NCBI RefSeq assembly: GCF_022662105.1
Contig: NZ_JAKMCP010000001.1
Coordinates: 558,001 to 622,000 of the forward strand
Source of the DNA: Aestuariivivens sediminis
GTDB lineage: Bacteria; Bacteroidota; Bacteroidia; Flavobacteriales; Flavobacteriaceae
Direction of reading: 5' to 3'
Length of the DNA: 64,000 bases
Shown here: positions 1 to 9,637 of the stretch, in pieces
Numbering within the stretch: the first letter of the stretch is position 1
Layout of the letters: every line of letters starts with the position of its first letter
The notes under the pieces: generated by a model
The model's database searches: none
What the model was told of the DNA's origin: nothing
What the model saw: only the letters and a program-made list of their open reading frames with translations
Translations under genes and position numbers: made by a program

Positions 1-1690
1 CATCGGTATAATGATCTTCAGGGCGCTCTTCAATCATATATAATTCCCCTCCATATTCATCATTATATTTACCCAAATGTTTATGCTTTGGAATGTAGTA
101 GATATGCGGGTTGGTGTGGTATATTTCGGCTGCATCAGACAAATCGGGAACAACAGTAAACGCATAGGGATGTGCTGCTGTATAAAAATCCAGAATGAGA
201 TTTTCAACCGCGGTCTTTTCAAATTCATCCTGAATATATTTATCCTGAAACAAGACGGTTTGCAGGTATTGTGTGGCACTTTTGCGAAGTGCTCGCATAT
301 TCAATTCTTTTCCGTCTTTTGTCTTTAATCTCAGGGATCTGGTTTGATGCCCACCGCCTTTTCGAACGACTTCCAATCCCCCGTATAAGGTATCCAAAGT
401 AGCGACTTTAGCTTTTATTTTCGTACTGTAAACATCACGGTAATGATTCCCCCAAACCGACTCAAAAAAACCGGAGACATCGGTTTCTTCCTTCGCGTAT
501 ATCGACACCTCTACCTCCTGTGGAAAGGTTTCCGGAAGATGGGACACATCAAACGTGTCCTCCGGGGGAAATATCTCCTTTGAAAACAATAATTGTGGTG
601 TACCTGCCATGGCATCATAAAATCTTACCCAGCTACTGCCATCCTTAAAAATGCTAAGCTCAGCAAATCCTTGCTTTCCGGAAGCAAAATACCCATTCTT
701 ACCCAGAGCTACTTCAGATTCTTTGGATCCCGCCCCTGAAACAATTTGTTTAACCTTTTCATTTTCTATATACTGCAAGGTATGCTCATGTCCGGAAACA
801 AATACGACATTGTTGGCATCGTGGGTTATGGTTTCCAAACGACTCATCAGTTCGTTATAACGTTCATTATACCGATCTTGAATAGAAACGCCACCCTGTG
901 TTCTTAATTGGGTTACCAATGACGCCAGACCCGGCAAAGGAATTTTTTTTTGGGTAGGATACAGTTGCTTGGATAAGGGGTATTTTCCACCATGTATGCC
1001 ATTCGTATACATGGGATGGTGCATGGCAAAAACCGTAGTTTTATTCTGAGCCTTCTTAATTTCTCCCTCTATCTCCTCAAAAAAACGCTCCCTTGTTTTT
1101 ATTTCGCAGTCATCATTAATGGTAGGGTTATGATTCCAATTTTCCAAATACCACTGGGTGTCGATAATAATAAGCTGAATGGTCTCGCTAACATCGATAC
1201 TCTCCAGGGGACAACCATTTTCCGGTAAAAACGTATTCTTGCCCAAGGCATTCTCAATATATTTTTCTTGGCGCTTTAACCCCTTTAATCCATTAGCATA
1301 CCAGTCGTGGTTTCCCGGTATAAAAATGACTTTACCTTTAAAAGGGCTTATTGATTTTATTTGGGCGTTTAAACTGTTTTCGGCATCCCCCCTGTTTTTA
1401 TGTTCCTTATTTGGTAATCCTGCAGGATAGATATTATCTCCTAAAAAAAGAACATAGTCCTTATTGGAGGCCTTATTCTTTACATGACTATTAAAGGCCT
1501 TTAATGCCAGGGACATGTTACCCCCGGAAGACAAACCGGCATCACCTATAAGATAAAAGGTTTTATCGATAGCCTTGGCGGGGAAATCATCTTTTTGGAA
1601 ATTGGGATTCGCATACTTTGGTTTGTAAGTGGCACATGCACTTAAAAACAATGCAAGCAATACTATCCCTTTATAGTTCACACTATTCAT
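1..1690 (-). CDS. Metallophosphoesterase lipoprotein, partial (C-terminus beyond window edge)
   Basis: The reading frame is open on the minus strand from an ATG at 1690 to the left edge, about 563 codons, so the C-terminus lies outside. The first residues form a lipoprotein signal peptide (LALFLSAC, lipid-bearing Cys near residue 20). Calcineurin-type phosphoesterase motifs follow in order: LIGDAG, FLGDNIYP, GNHDWY, MHHPMYTNG and SGHEHTLQY, which supply the usual two-metal ligands. The family hydrolyses phosphomonoesters or diesters; this lipoprotein is inferred to act in the periplasm or at the surface. After the catalytic domain comes a long segment with no motif I recognise, typical of the large flavobacterial members. 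The substrate cannot be told from sequence. It is separated from the msr group by 74 bp. Confidence 0.85.
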   Translation of the reverse strand, partial: MNSVNYKGIVLLALFLSACATYKPKYANPNFQKDDFPAKAIDKTFYLIGDAGLSSGGNMSLALKAFNSHVKNKASNKDYVLFLGDNIYPAGLPNKEHKNRGDAENSLNAQIKSISPFKGKVIFIPGNHDWYANGLKGLKRQEKYIENALGKNTFLPENGCPLESIDVSETIQLIIIDTQWYLENWNHNPTINDDCEIKTRERFFEEIEGEIKKAQNKTTVFAMHHPMYTNGIHGGKYPLSKQLYPTQKKIPLPGLASLVTQLRTQGGVSIQDRYNERYNELMSRLETITHDANNVVFVSGHEHTLQYIENEKVKQIVSGAGSKESEVALGKNGYFASGKQGFAELSIFKDGSSWVRFYDAMAGTPQLLFSKEIFPPEDTFDVSHLPETFPQEVEVSIYAKEETDVSGFFESVWGNHYRDVYSTKIKAKVATLDTLYGGLEVVRKGGGHQTRSLRLKTKDGKELNMRALRKSATQYLQTVLFQDKYIQDEFEKTAVENLILDFYTAAHPYAFTVVPDLSDAAEIYHTNPHIYYIPKHKHLGKYNDEYGGELYMIEERPEDHYTD

Positions 1691-1764
1691 CAAGTTGGCT
1701 AATTGGTATTATAAATATAAGGTTAATATTTTATATGATGACCAATATTGATTTCCAAAATTCG

Positions 1765-2262
1765 TTATACAGCCGGTTTTCCTAAAGATGCATTTTCCGA
1801 AAACCTATTGAGCACTATTAATAATTTGGGATGAATGTATCTTTCACAAAAGGGTTTATTCGGATTTTGATAATAGTAATCTAATACCGATGCTCTGGAA
1901 GATTTAAAGCGTTTAAATGTCAGCACCTTAGTTACCAACGGCTTATCAAAATCGCTTTGTATTTGATGGATTACGTTTTCAGCCTTGGAAGCTTGTTCCA
2001 TTGAAAAGGCATAAACTGCCGAACGATATTTAGCTCTCATGCTATGATTACTCGTACTGTTATGGGTGTAAAGGTGTACTTCTATAATCCGTTTTAATGA
2101 AATCATATTAGGGTTAAAATGCACTATTACGGCTTCGGAAAACGACTCCTGCTCCACGGATGACACAAAGCCCTGATCCACTTTTACAACCCCTTTTAAA
2201 GATTTAAATATGGCTTCCGTACACCAATGACAGCCTCCTCCCACAGCTAATTTACACGTCAT
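1765..2262 (-). CDS. Divergent MsrA-like peptide methionine sulfoxide reductase paralog
   Basis: This 165-residue protein aligns with MsrA over its whole length. It keeps the active-site loop as GGCHWCTE (Cys11, Cys14) where MsrA normally has GGCFWCTE. The GYSGG loop has become GFVSS, and the NRQGxDxGxQYRS segment of its neighbour is shortened to a MRAKYRS form. The catalytic Cys is therefore present, but parts of the usual substrate pocket are altered. It lies 9 bp downstream of the canonical msrA and is probably cotranscribed with it. I infer an old tandem duplication whose second copy has diverged in specificity or is losing activity. MsrA membership is clear; reductase activity is uncertain. 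Confidence 0.75.
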   Translation of the reverse strand: MTCKLAVGGGCHWCTEAIFKSLKGVVKVDQGFVSSVEQESFSEAVIVHFNPNMISLKRIIEVHLYTHNSTSNHSMRAKYRSAVYAFSMEQASKAENVIHQIQSDFDKPLVTKVLTFKRFKSSRASVLDYYYQNPNKPFCERYIHPKLLIVLNRFSENASLGKPAV

Positions 2263-2271
2263 ATGATAGTG

Positions 2272-2811
2272 TTATCGTTTTAGTTTGTCGTTATGGTTTT
2301 TTCTGAATTTAGCCAACTTTGGTGAAATAACGAAACTACAATAGCCTTGTGCTTGATTATTTCTATAATAATTTTGATGGTAGGCTTCGGCTTCGTAAAA
2401 AATGGTCAAAGGTGCAATTTCTGTAACCACAGGATCATCATAAAGCGCCGAAACCTTTTCAATGACCTTGTGAGCTACTTGTTTTTGGGTCTCATCATGA
2501 TAAAAAATAATGGATCGGTATTGCGTCCCTTTATCAGCTCCCTGACGGTTCAAAGTGGTTGGGTCATGGGTCGTCATAAAAATGGTTAAAAGGTCTTCAT
2601 AAGAAATGACGTTCTCATTAAAAGTAATTTGTACCACTTCGGCATGTCCGGTTAACCCGGAACATATCTCTCTATACGTTGGATGTCCCGGCACAGTGCC
2701 TCCGGAATAACCCGAAACCACGTTTTCAACTCCCCTAATTTCTTGAAAAATGGCCTCGGTACACCAAAAACATCCCCCTCCTAAAGTCGCTTTTTGTAAA
2801 CTATGAGTCAT
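2272..2811 (-). CDS. msrA: Peptide-methionine (S)-S-oxide reductase MsrA
   Basis: MsrA reduces the S-epimer of methionine sulfoxide in proteins, normally at the expense of thioredoxin. The 179-residue protein has the complete family pattern: [12 protein letters not shown] near the N-terminus (catalytic Cys14), [13 protein letters not shown], the [13 protein letters not shown] segment and AEAYHQNYY. No signal peptide is seen, so it is taken as cytoplasmic. Its start overlaps the end of msrB by 11 bp, and the divergent paralog follows 9 bp later, giving a three-gene oxidative repair operon read leftwards. Length is normal for the family. Confidence 0.95.
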   Translation of the reverse strand: MTHSLQKATLGGGCFWCTEAIFQEIRGVENVVSGYSGGTVPGHPTYREICSGLTGHAEVVQITFNENVISYEDLLTIFMTTHDPTTLNRQGADKGTQYRSIIFYHDETQKQVAHKVIEKVSALYDDPVVTEIAPLTIFYEAEAYHQNYYRNNQAQGYCSFVISPKLAKFRKNHNDKLKR

Positions 2812-3262
2812 TGGAACTGTCTTTTTCTAAGCGTATCGATACTGAATTCACACAATACCGTAATCCACTTGGTTCTGGTCCATCCGGAAAAACATGTCCC
2901 AAGTGGGCGTCACAGGTATTGCACATGATCTCAACCCGTAACATCCCGTAAGAGGTATCTTTTTCATATTTAACTGCATTTTGCTTTATGGGCTGGGTAA
3001 AACTGGGCCACCCTGTCCCGGAACTAAACTTTATAGTCGAATCAAAGAGCGGTGTATCACAACACACACAGTTGTATTTACCTGCCTCGAAAGTACTGCA
3101 GAGTGCACCGCTATGGGCCCTTTCCGTCCCTTTTTCCCTCGTTATTCTAAATTGTTCCGGGGTTAAAAGCTTTTGCCATGCTGCATTTGTTTTTTGAATT
3201 CTATTTTCAGGTTCTGGATTACCATTAACGGTATAATTCATAACATCTTTCCAAGTTAACAT
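2801..3262 (-). CDS. msrB: Peptide-methionine (R)-S-oxide reductase MsrB
   Basis: MsrB reduces the R-epimer of methionine sulfoxide and complements MsrA encoded next to it. In the 153-residue protein the structural zinc site is visible as Cys65/Cys68 (CVCC) and Cys114/Cys117 ([10 protein letters not shown]). The catalytic Cys137 lies in RYCVNSVSI, and GTGWPSF is the usual substrate-pocket segment. It is first in the leftward msrB-msrA-msrA-like group. No export signal is seen. The start at 3262 gives a family-typical N-terminus. Confidence 0.95.
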   Translation of the reverse strand: MLTWKDVMNYTVNGNPEPENRIQKTNAAWQKLLTPEQFRITREKGTERAHSGALCSTFEAGKYNCVCCDTPLFDSTIKFSSGTGWPSFTQPIKQNAVKYEKDTSYGMLRVEIMCNTCDAHLGHVFPDGPEPSGLRYCVNSVSIRLEKDSSNDS

Positions 3263-3386
3263 ACGTGTTCTTTTTAATAATTATTCAAATAAATATGGTC
3301 ATTATCTATGGGTAAAAAAACTTTCACATAAAACATCTTAATATATTCAAATTTTAGTAATTTGTGAACATAAATCTATCTTCCTT

Positions 3387-4685
3387 ATGTCGAAATTAAT
3401 TGAAAAAACTGAAAAATTTGTTTTTGATTTGTTTAAAAATGAATTAGATCAAACTTTCATATACCACAATTACACCCATACTGAGCGTGTTTTAAGAAGT
3501 CTAAGAGAAATTATTGAGAATACAAAAATTAATGCTGAGGATGCTGAAATTCTTGAGTTGGCTGCACTTTTACATGATACGGGTTATACCAGATCAAAGG
3601 AAAACCACGAGGAAGAGAGTGTAAAGATTGCCACTGCTTTTTTGAAGGACCAGAACGTGGATGATCAGACCATAGAATCTGTTAACGAATGCATCATGGC
3701 AACTAAATTTGATGTTTCTCCAAGCACAGAACTTGGTAAAATTATTCGTGATGCTGACGCTTCTCATTTTGGAAAATCATACTTTACGGAGGCTAGTGAT
3801 TTTTTAAGGAAAGAACTGGAAATTCAAGGTATCGCCACGTATTCTCCAAACGAATGGTTGGATAATAACATTGATGTGTTAACTCAAAAACATGAATTTT
3901 ATACGGATTATGCTCTAAAAAACTGGCAGCCGATAAAGGAGAAAAACTTAGCTAAACTCATTAAAAGCAAGAAAAAAAGAAAAAATAAAAATAAAACCGA
4001 GGAGTTAAAAGCCAGGTATAAGGCACAGTATAAAAACGAAAGTCCTGAAAGGGGTATACAAACATTTTACCGTGTTGCACTAAGAAATCATATAAAACTT
4101 AGTGATATTGCAGATACCAAAGCCAATATTTTACTTTCTGTAAACGCCATTATTATATCGTTGGTTTTAGCCAATTTAATTTCAAAACTGGATAATAATG
4201 CCTATTTGGTATATCCGACTGCTATATTTACGGTGTCTTGTGTGATATCCATGATTCTGTCTATTATAGCAACAAGACCAAATATCACCAGTGGTGAGTT
4301 CACGAAAGAGGATGTTGCCAACAAAAATGTAAATCTTACTTTTTTTGGCAATTTTCATAAAATGAAATTGGAGGAATTCGAATGGGCTATCAGCGAACTC
4401 TTAAAAGATAAAGATTACGTTTATAAATCACTGACCAAGGATCTTTATTTTTTGGGTAAAGTATTGGAGCGGAAATATAGAATCCTTAGGCTGACCTATA
4501 CCATTTTTATGATAGGCATGATCATTTCCGTTCTTGCCTTTGGCTGGGCATTAAAAACGAATGAAACAGCACTTGAGCGTGTATTACCCACAGAAGATAC
4601 GATAGGACATAAGGTGAAACACCGTAATGTGCTCCAGGCCAAAACGACGGATTATGCTTTAATTTCCTTTATTAAATCGTCGTAA
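3387..4685 (+). CDS. HD-domain phosphohydrolase fused to a Pycsar-effector-like membrane domain
   Basis: The first ~180 of 432 residues form an HD domain with the metal ligands His27/His31 (YHNYTH), His63-Asp64 (LLHDTGY) and an Asp in IRDADAS. A very basic linker (KKKRKNKNK, about 194-203) follows. The C-terminal part has predicted membrane helices near 247-266, 275-297 and 389-408, with the DTKANILLSVNAI signature of the Pycsar effector domain. HD domains hydrolyse phosphoesters, including nucleotides. Pycsar effectors respond to cyclic CMP or UMP and act on the membrane in phage defence. No pyrimidine cyclase is encoded nearby, so a role in defence is only inferred; this fusion is common in Bacteroidota. 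Its last 34 bp overlap the convergent gene at 4652-7048. Confidence 0.8.
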   Translation: MSKLIEKTEKFVFDLFKNELDQTFIYHNYTHTERVLRSLREIIENTKINAEDAEILELAALLHDTGYTRSKENHEEESVKIATAFLKDQNVDDQTIESVNECIMATKFDVSPSTELGKIIRDADASHFGKSYFTEASDFLRKELEIQGIATYSPNEWLDNNIDVLTQKHEFYTDYALKNWQPIKEKNLAKLIKSKKKRKNKNKTEELKARYKAQYKNESPERGIQTFYRVALRNHIKLSDIADTKANILLSVNAIIISLVLANLISKLDNNAYLVYPTAIFTVSCVISMILSIIATRPNITSGEFTKEDVANKNVNLTFFGNFHKMKLEEFEWAISELLKDKDYVYKSLTKDLYFLGKVLERKYRILRLTYTIFMIGMIISVLAFGWALKTNETALERVLPTEDTIGHKVKHRNVLQAKTTDYALISFIKSS

Positions 4686-7048
4686 GTATAAAAGGTGTTT
4701 TGATCGCCTTCTTTTTTCTGGTAAATAAGACTTACTCTAATCGCCTTTAACCCCGTAACCCCTTGAAGATCTTGAAGTTCCAGGATTTCAACGTCATCCG
4801 CAAATTGGTTTTTAGACTGCATGAAACGCACATATTTCAAATACTCTGTTTCATCTTCTTTCTGAGAATAAATGATGCTCATTTTACCTTTGGTAGTCAC
4901 CCGTTCTTCAGTCCCTTTTATATAGGCTTTATCCACTCTCTTTTTAACTACTTCATATCTCGCATTGTACGTTCCATCCACATCAAACTGTTTCTCATCC
5001 ATTCTAAACCTAATAGATAGTGGCTGGTTAAAAACCAGAATCATGGAAGCCACATCCAAACCAATTGGATATTCGTGTTGGTTTTGGTAAAAATCATTTT
5101 CCATTTCGTACATGACCTGTAATTGCCATAACCTCAAATTATACAGATAAATTGGATTAAAGCTTTCTTCCTTGGTAATGGCTTCACCGATGTACATATT
5201 ATGTTCCACACCATCGGTTTTAAAACGTTCGAAAAAATGGGGGTACATGCGTTGCGCATCGGATTGTCTTTCGTCAATTAGAGCTGACATATTCTTATTG
5301 ATCAGTGCAATGGTGTCGTCATATTTTTTACGATAATGATAAACAACGCCCAAATTACTATCTATCCGACTAAAATATTCTTCGATTTCTGCCCTGGCAA
5401 AATCCTTTTTTTCCAAAAAGAACTGAAATAAAGGCTCTATATCCTGTTTAAAGAAAACCGTTAATTCCTGCTCGGTATCAACCTTAAAATTAGTACTAAT
5501 CTCCGTATTGTAAGATTCAATTTGAAACTTCAATTGCTCATAAATGGGCAATTGTTCTTCCTGGGGCAACTTATCCAATGCATTAATCACCAGCGAAAGC
5601 TGTAAGGCTAAATCCTTTTGAGTTGCCTTGTTTCTCACATTAGAGGATCCCTTAACGTCAATTTGTCCGTATAAAGGATAGACATTATCGAAAACTATTT
5701 CACTAAATGAGGGTTTCAAGCCCTTATTTTTTTGGAATTCAATTAAAAATTGTTTTGCTGCCTTTTTAAATTTCCATGATACGCTGGGATGTATGGAAGT
5801 ACACTCCTGTTGTATGATAGCCTCAATTAAGTTTTGTTCTTCATAGACGGAACGCTCGACTGCCGACACGATAAACGGCATAACATCAACCAGTTTGTTC
5901 GCATTAATGCTGTTTAGCTCATAAGGCTTATAGGAGACAATTTCCATTATTCCCATAAGACCGTCATCATTGGCAACCGGAGCAAAAATAGCACTTTTAA
6001 TACCTTGTTGTTGTAAGGCTGCTATTTGAGGGATTTTATCCTTATACACCTTATATTTCTTATCGACGTCCGATATGGAGATGTAACTGTTTTGTTTTAA
6101 AATCTTATGGTATGACCATTCACATAAACAGTCCTCACAGCTTTTACTATCGGCATTATTAATTAAGAAGCTATTGGCTCCAACACCGTACACCCGCTCG
6201 AAGGTATTCTCTTCACGGTTAAAACTGGAAAAGCCAACTTTGATCCCCTTAATGCCCAATAGGGAACTGAAAATATCATGAAACCCTTCCACAAAGCTTT
6301 CATCCATACAGGTTTCATCAATAATAAGACTGGACTTGATATTGGAGATGGATTGATCATCGGTGACATCGAAAATATTTGAAATAACAAATCCTTTGAA
6401 CACGTAACTATGGGGAGGAAACTTTTCTTTCCATAGCTCAATATTATCAAAATTATCCAATAAATCCTCGAAATCCTGTCGTGTTATGTTCCTGGCCTTA
6501 TCCGTGGGTATTATTTCACAAAAATCAGCATTATATAAAATCTTATAATACCTAAGGATACCATTTGCATCAGGTATCTCATAATAAAACGGTCTTCTAA
6601 AATTGAGATCATAACCATAACAGAAATTCAATATTATGGTACAGGCAACGATGTAAATATCATCCTGCGGCATATTTTTAATATGCACTTGAAAATCATT
6701 CCCGGCTGTTTTAATGATATTTTTAAAACGTTCTGAAGCATTAAAAATTAAATCATGAAATGGCAATGAAGCCGTTTTGATTTCATTTTTTGTTAACAGG
6801 GGACTGAAGGTATCCTGCAAAATGGCCCGTATTTCCTTTTCCCTGGTCTTAAGCAGAGATAAATCACTAAATCCCTCTCTTAATTCCGGATAAGTATCGG
6901 CTATTTTTAAAATTTCATTTGCCTTAGAAGCAATGCTATAATCATCACTTGCAGACAAGGCTTCGTATTGCTTTAAAAGTTTATTGAAGCTCAGTTGCAG
7001 CTGAAGTGGCGAATTTATGTTATCGTTGATATCCAATATATTACCCAT
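4652..7048 (-). CDS. Large GAF-domain protein
   Basis: This 798-residue protein has no signal peptide or membrane helix. A GAF-type sensory domain can be seen around residues 240-400 (IKVGFSSFNREENTFERVYG, then AIFAPVANDDGLMGIMEIVS). The flanking mostly helical regions have no motif I recognise. No kinase, cyclase or DNA-binding output domain is visible. GAF domains bind small molecules or redox cofactors; a short CEDCLCEW stretch near the GAF domain could bind metal, but that is a guess. The gene converges on the HD/Pycsar-like gene with a 34-bp overlap. A TATCTTTG element sits just upstream of the start. Confidence 0.6.
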   Translation of the reverse strand: MGNILDINDNINSPLQLQLSFNKLLKQYEALSASDDYSIASKANEILKIADTYPELREGFSDLSLLKTREKEIRAILQDTFSPLLTKNEIKTASLPFHDLIFNASERFKNIIKTAGNDFQVHIKNMPQDDIYIVACTIILNFCYGYDLNFRRPFYYEIPDANGILRYYKILYNADFCEIIPTDKARNITRQDFEDLLDNFDNIELWKEKFPPHSYVFKGFVISNIFDVTDDQSISNIKSSLIIDETCMDESFVEGFHDIFSSLLGIKGIKVGFSSFNREENTFERVYGVGANSFLINNADSKSCEDCLCEWSYHKILKQNSYISISDVDKKYKVYKDKIPQIAALQQQGIKSAIFAPVANDDGLMGIMEIVSYKPYELNSINANKLVDVMPFIVSAVERSVYEEQNLIEAIIQQECTSIHPSVSWKFKKAAKQFLIEFQKNKGLKPSFSEIVFDNVYPLYGQIDVKGSSNVRNKATQKDLALQLSLVINALDKLPQEEQLPIYEQLKFQIESYNTEISTNFKVDTEQELTVFFKQDIEPLFQFFLEKKDFARAEIEEYFSRIDSNLGVVYHYRKKYDDTIALINKNMSALIDERQSDAQRMYPHFFERFKTDGVEHNMYIGEAITKEESFNPIYLYNLRLWQLQVMYEMENDFYQNQHEYPIGLDVASMILVFNQPLSIRFRMDEKQFDVDGTYNARYEVVKKRVDKAYIKGTEERVTTKGKMSIIYSQKEDETEYLKYVRFMQSKNQFADDVEILELQDLQGVTGLKAIRVSLIYQKKEGDQNTFYTYDDLIKEIKA

Positions 7049-7057
7049 GATTTATCA

Positions 7058-7065
7058 CAAAGATA
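7058..7065 (-). promoter_or_regulatory. Bacteroidota -7 promoter element for the GAF-domain gene
   Basis: Read on the minus strand this is TATCTTTG, a perfect match to the TAnnTTTG consensus. It ends 10 bp before the ATG at 7048, implying a very short leader. No convincing -33 TTTG is seen at the normal distance. Confidence 0.4.
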
Positions 7066-7219
7066 CTAATAAAAGTGTTTGTCGTATGCATTATGACGAC
7101 CTAACACCCTCAAGGTTACATAGTATCCCCTGAAATACACCTGTTTTATATCTTCAAAACAAGGGATGCATGAAAAGTTTGTAGATTAATTTCAAGGGAG
7201 TACTCTATATTTCTAATAC

Positions 7220-7234
7220 TGTTGTTTAGCAACA
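7220..7234. promoter_or_regulatory. Short inverted repeat upstream of the glycan locus
   Basis: TGTTG and CAACA flank a 5-bp spacer in the 245-bp gap (7049-7293) that precedes the first gene of the 51-kb plus-strand locus. This gap is the natural place for the locus promoter. No exact TAnnTTTG box faces the GH92 gene; TATATTTC and TACTGTTG are near matches. The regulatory role is inferred only from position. Confidence 0.25.
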
Positions 7235-7293
7235 TATCGCAGTTATTAGTCTAAAATAATTAGCTAAAAGCATTAAAATAAAGATATTAGTAC

Positions 7294-9546
7294 ATGGTTA
7301 AAAATTACACGCGTATAATTCTGGTTTTAATACTATTTTATTCCTGTAAAACGGATGATAAAACTCCTAAAAAATCCATTACTGGAACCCATAGAATAGC
7401 CTATGTAGACCCCTTTATTGGAACAGGCGGTCATGGTCATACTTACCCTGGAGCCACTGTGCCTTTTGGTATGCTACAGGTTACACCGATTAACGGTATA
7501 AGTGAATGGGACTGGTGTTCAGGATATCATTATTCCGATTCCATCGCCGTTGGTTTTAGTCATTTGGCGTTGAGCGGTACCGGTATCGGGGATCTCGCCG
7601 ACATCCTATTTATGCCCATCAACAAAAAAGTGGACTTATCAATAACTCCTGTTTCAAGAGATTCTATACCTTACAAGTCCAAATACGATCATCAAAATGA
7701 AACGGCATCTCCCGGGTATTATCAAGTATTTCTTGAGGAACCGAATGTTCAGGTAGAATTAACAACATCTCAACGTACAGCGTATCATAAATACACATTC
7801 AATCAAAATGACCCACAATCTGTAATTATAGATTTGGGCTTCGCCATTAACTGGGATAAAGTCACCCATTCTTCAATTGCGATAGAGGATAACTACACGG
7901 TAAGTGGTTATCGTTTCAGTAAGGGCTGGGCTAAAAATCAAAAGGTATTCTTTGTGGCCAAATTTTCCAAACCCATTAATGAACATCACCTATTTCGGGA
8001 TGGCACCCTAATAGACCAAAAGGCTTCTGAAGGTGAAAAAATAGCCACTCAACTGTTTTTTGACATCAACGACAGTTCTGAATTAATGGCGAAGGTAGCA
8101 CTATCTTCGGTGAGTGTTGACAATGCAAGGTTGAATCTTGATCCGGGCGGTTTTAATTTCAAAGAAGTAAGATCTCATGCCGAACAAACCTGGAATGATG
8201 CCTTATCAAAAATAACGGTTGAAACTTCGGTCGATTCCCTAAAGACCCTATTTTACACGGCGATGTACCATGCTCAGGTAGCACCGGTAACTTTTAGTGA
8301 TAAAAATGGTCAGTTTAGAAAAGAAGATGACCATATTGAGACCGCCAGTGAATACACTGCTTACTCTACCCTATCCCTTTGGGACACGTTTAGGGCCGAG
8401 CACCCCTTGCTTACCCTGATCGCTCCGGAAAGGGTTTCAGACATTATCCATTCGATGTTAGCCTATTTTGAGACCAGAAATACGCTTCCGGTGTGGACGC
8501 TTTATGCCAATGAAACCAATACCATGACGGGTTATCATTCCATTCCTGTCATAGCTGAAGCTTATTTAAAAGGGATCACAGGTTTTGATGCCGAAAAGGC
8601 TTACCAGGCCATGAAAACCACCATGATGCAGGACGACCGCGGATTAAAATACTATAAAAAATATGGTTACATTCCCTATAACCTGCTCGATGAATCGGTA
8701 ACCATTACCTTAGAATTTGCCTATGATGATTGGTGTATAGCTCAAATGGCTAAGGCTTTGGGAAAAGATGAGGATTATGCATTTTTCTTAAATCGCTCCA
8801 AGGCTTACCAATACTTATTCGATAGTCAGACCGGATTTATGCGAGGCAAATCTGATGATGGCCAGTCGTGGAACGAGCCTTTCGACCCAAAATATTCCAA
8901 CCATAGGGAACAAACCGATTACACCGAGGGTAATGCCTGGCAACACAGCTGGTTTGTTCCTCACAATGTTAAAGAATTAGCGGAATTACATGGTGGTAAT
9001 GCTACTTTTACAAAACGATTGGAACAACTTTTTACAGAAAGTTCCGAAATAACAGGCAGTAATATTTCAGCAGATATTTCCGGTCTTATTGGTCAGTATG
9101 CCCATGGCAATGAACCTAGCCATCACATTGCTTATATGTTTAACCAGGCCGGTAAACCGTGGCGCACCCAATATTGGGTAAGACATATTTTGGATACGCA
9201 ATACAATACAACTCCGAATGGCTTAAGTGGTAATGAGGACTGTGGTCAAATGAGTGCCTGGTATGCTTTGAGTTCAATTGGCCTATACCCTATGAACCCG
9301 GCCTCGACAAAATATGAAATTGGCAGCCCCATTTTCGATAAAGCTGCGATAAAAATTTCGGAGGATAAAACATTTACTATTGAAGCTGAGCATGTTTCGG
9401 ATAAAAACATCTATATTCAATCGGCTACTTTAAATGGTGAACCCTTTAACCACACCTCCATTTCCCATAACCAAATCTTGCAAGGTGGAACTTTACATTT
9501 TATTATGGGAGACCACCCTAATACTAACTGGGGGGTTAATCAATGA
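7294..9546 (+). CDS. GH92 family alpha-mannosidase, lipoprotein
   Basis: GH92 enzymes are calcium-dependent, inverting exo-alpha-mannosidases that trim N-glycans and mannans. This 750-residue copy starts with a lipoprotein signal (LILFYSC, Cys18) followed by KTDDK, an acidic stretch resembling known surface-export signals. The N-terminal domain opens with DPFIGTGGHGHTYPGATVPF, typical of the family. The general-acid Glu607 lies in YAHGNEPSHH, and GNEDCGQMSAW marks the catalytic-base region. It is the first gene of the plus-strand locus and is followed by a symporter and a GH130 phosphorylase. I infer that it removes alpha-mannose from high-mannose glycans at the cell surface; linkage preference is not readable. 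Confidence 0.92.
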   Translation: MVKNYTRIILVLILFYSCKTDDKTPKKSITGTHRIAYVDPFIGTGGHGHTYPGATVPFGMLQVTPINGISEWDWCSGYHYSDSIAVGFSHLALSGTGIGDLADILFMPINKKVDLSITPVSRDSIPYKSKYDHQNETASPGYYQVFLEEPNVQVELTTSQRTAYHKYTFNQNDPQSVIIDLGFAINWDKVTHSSIAIEDNYTVSGYRFSKGWAKNQKVFFVAKFSKPINEHHLFRDGTLIDQKASEGEKIATQLFFDINDSSELMAKVALSSVSVDNARLNLDPGGFNFKEVRSHAEQTWNDALSKITVETSVDSLKTLFYTAMYHAQVAPVTFSDKNGQFRKEDDHIETASEYTAYSTLSLWDTFRAEHPLLTLIAPERVSDIIHSMLAYFETRNTLPVWTLYANETNTMTGYHSIPVIAEAYLKGITGFDAEKAYQAMKTTMMQDDRGLKYYKKYGYIPYNLLDESVTITLEFAYDDWCIAQMAKALGKDEDYAFFLNRSKAYQYLFDSQTGFMRGKSDDGQSWNEPFDPKYSNHREQTDYTEGNAWQHSWFVPHNVKELAELHGGNATFTKRLEQLFTESSEITGSNISADISGLIGQYAHGNEPSHHIAYMFNQAGKPWRTQYWVRHILDTQYNTTPNGLSGNEDCGQMSAWYALSSIGLYPMNPASTKYEIGSPIFDKAAIKISEDKTFTIEAEHVSDKNIYIQSATLNGEPFNHTSISHNQILQGGTLHFIMGDHPNTNWGVNQ

Positions 9547-9637
9547 TGTTCGATTATCATAACCATATAGTAAGGATTTAAAGCGTGAAAAAACAGATTT
9601 ATATGCTTATCAACTATTAAATCACTAACCAAAAACG

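Noticed and set aside
3263-3386. Divergent promoters between msrB and the HD-domain gene
   Set aside because: Near matches such as TAATTTG are present, but none fits TAnnTTTG with a proper -33 element on either strand.
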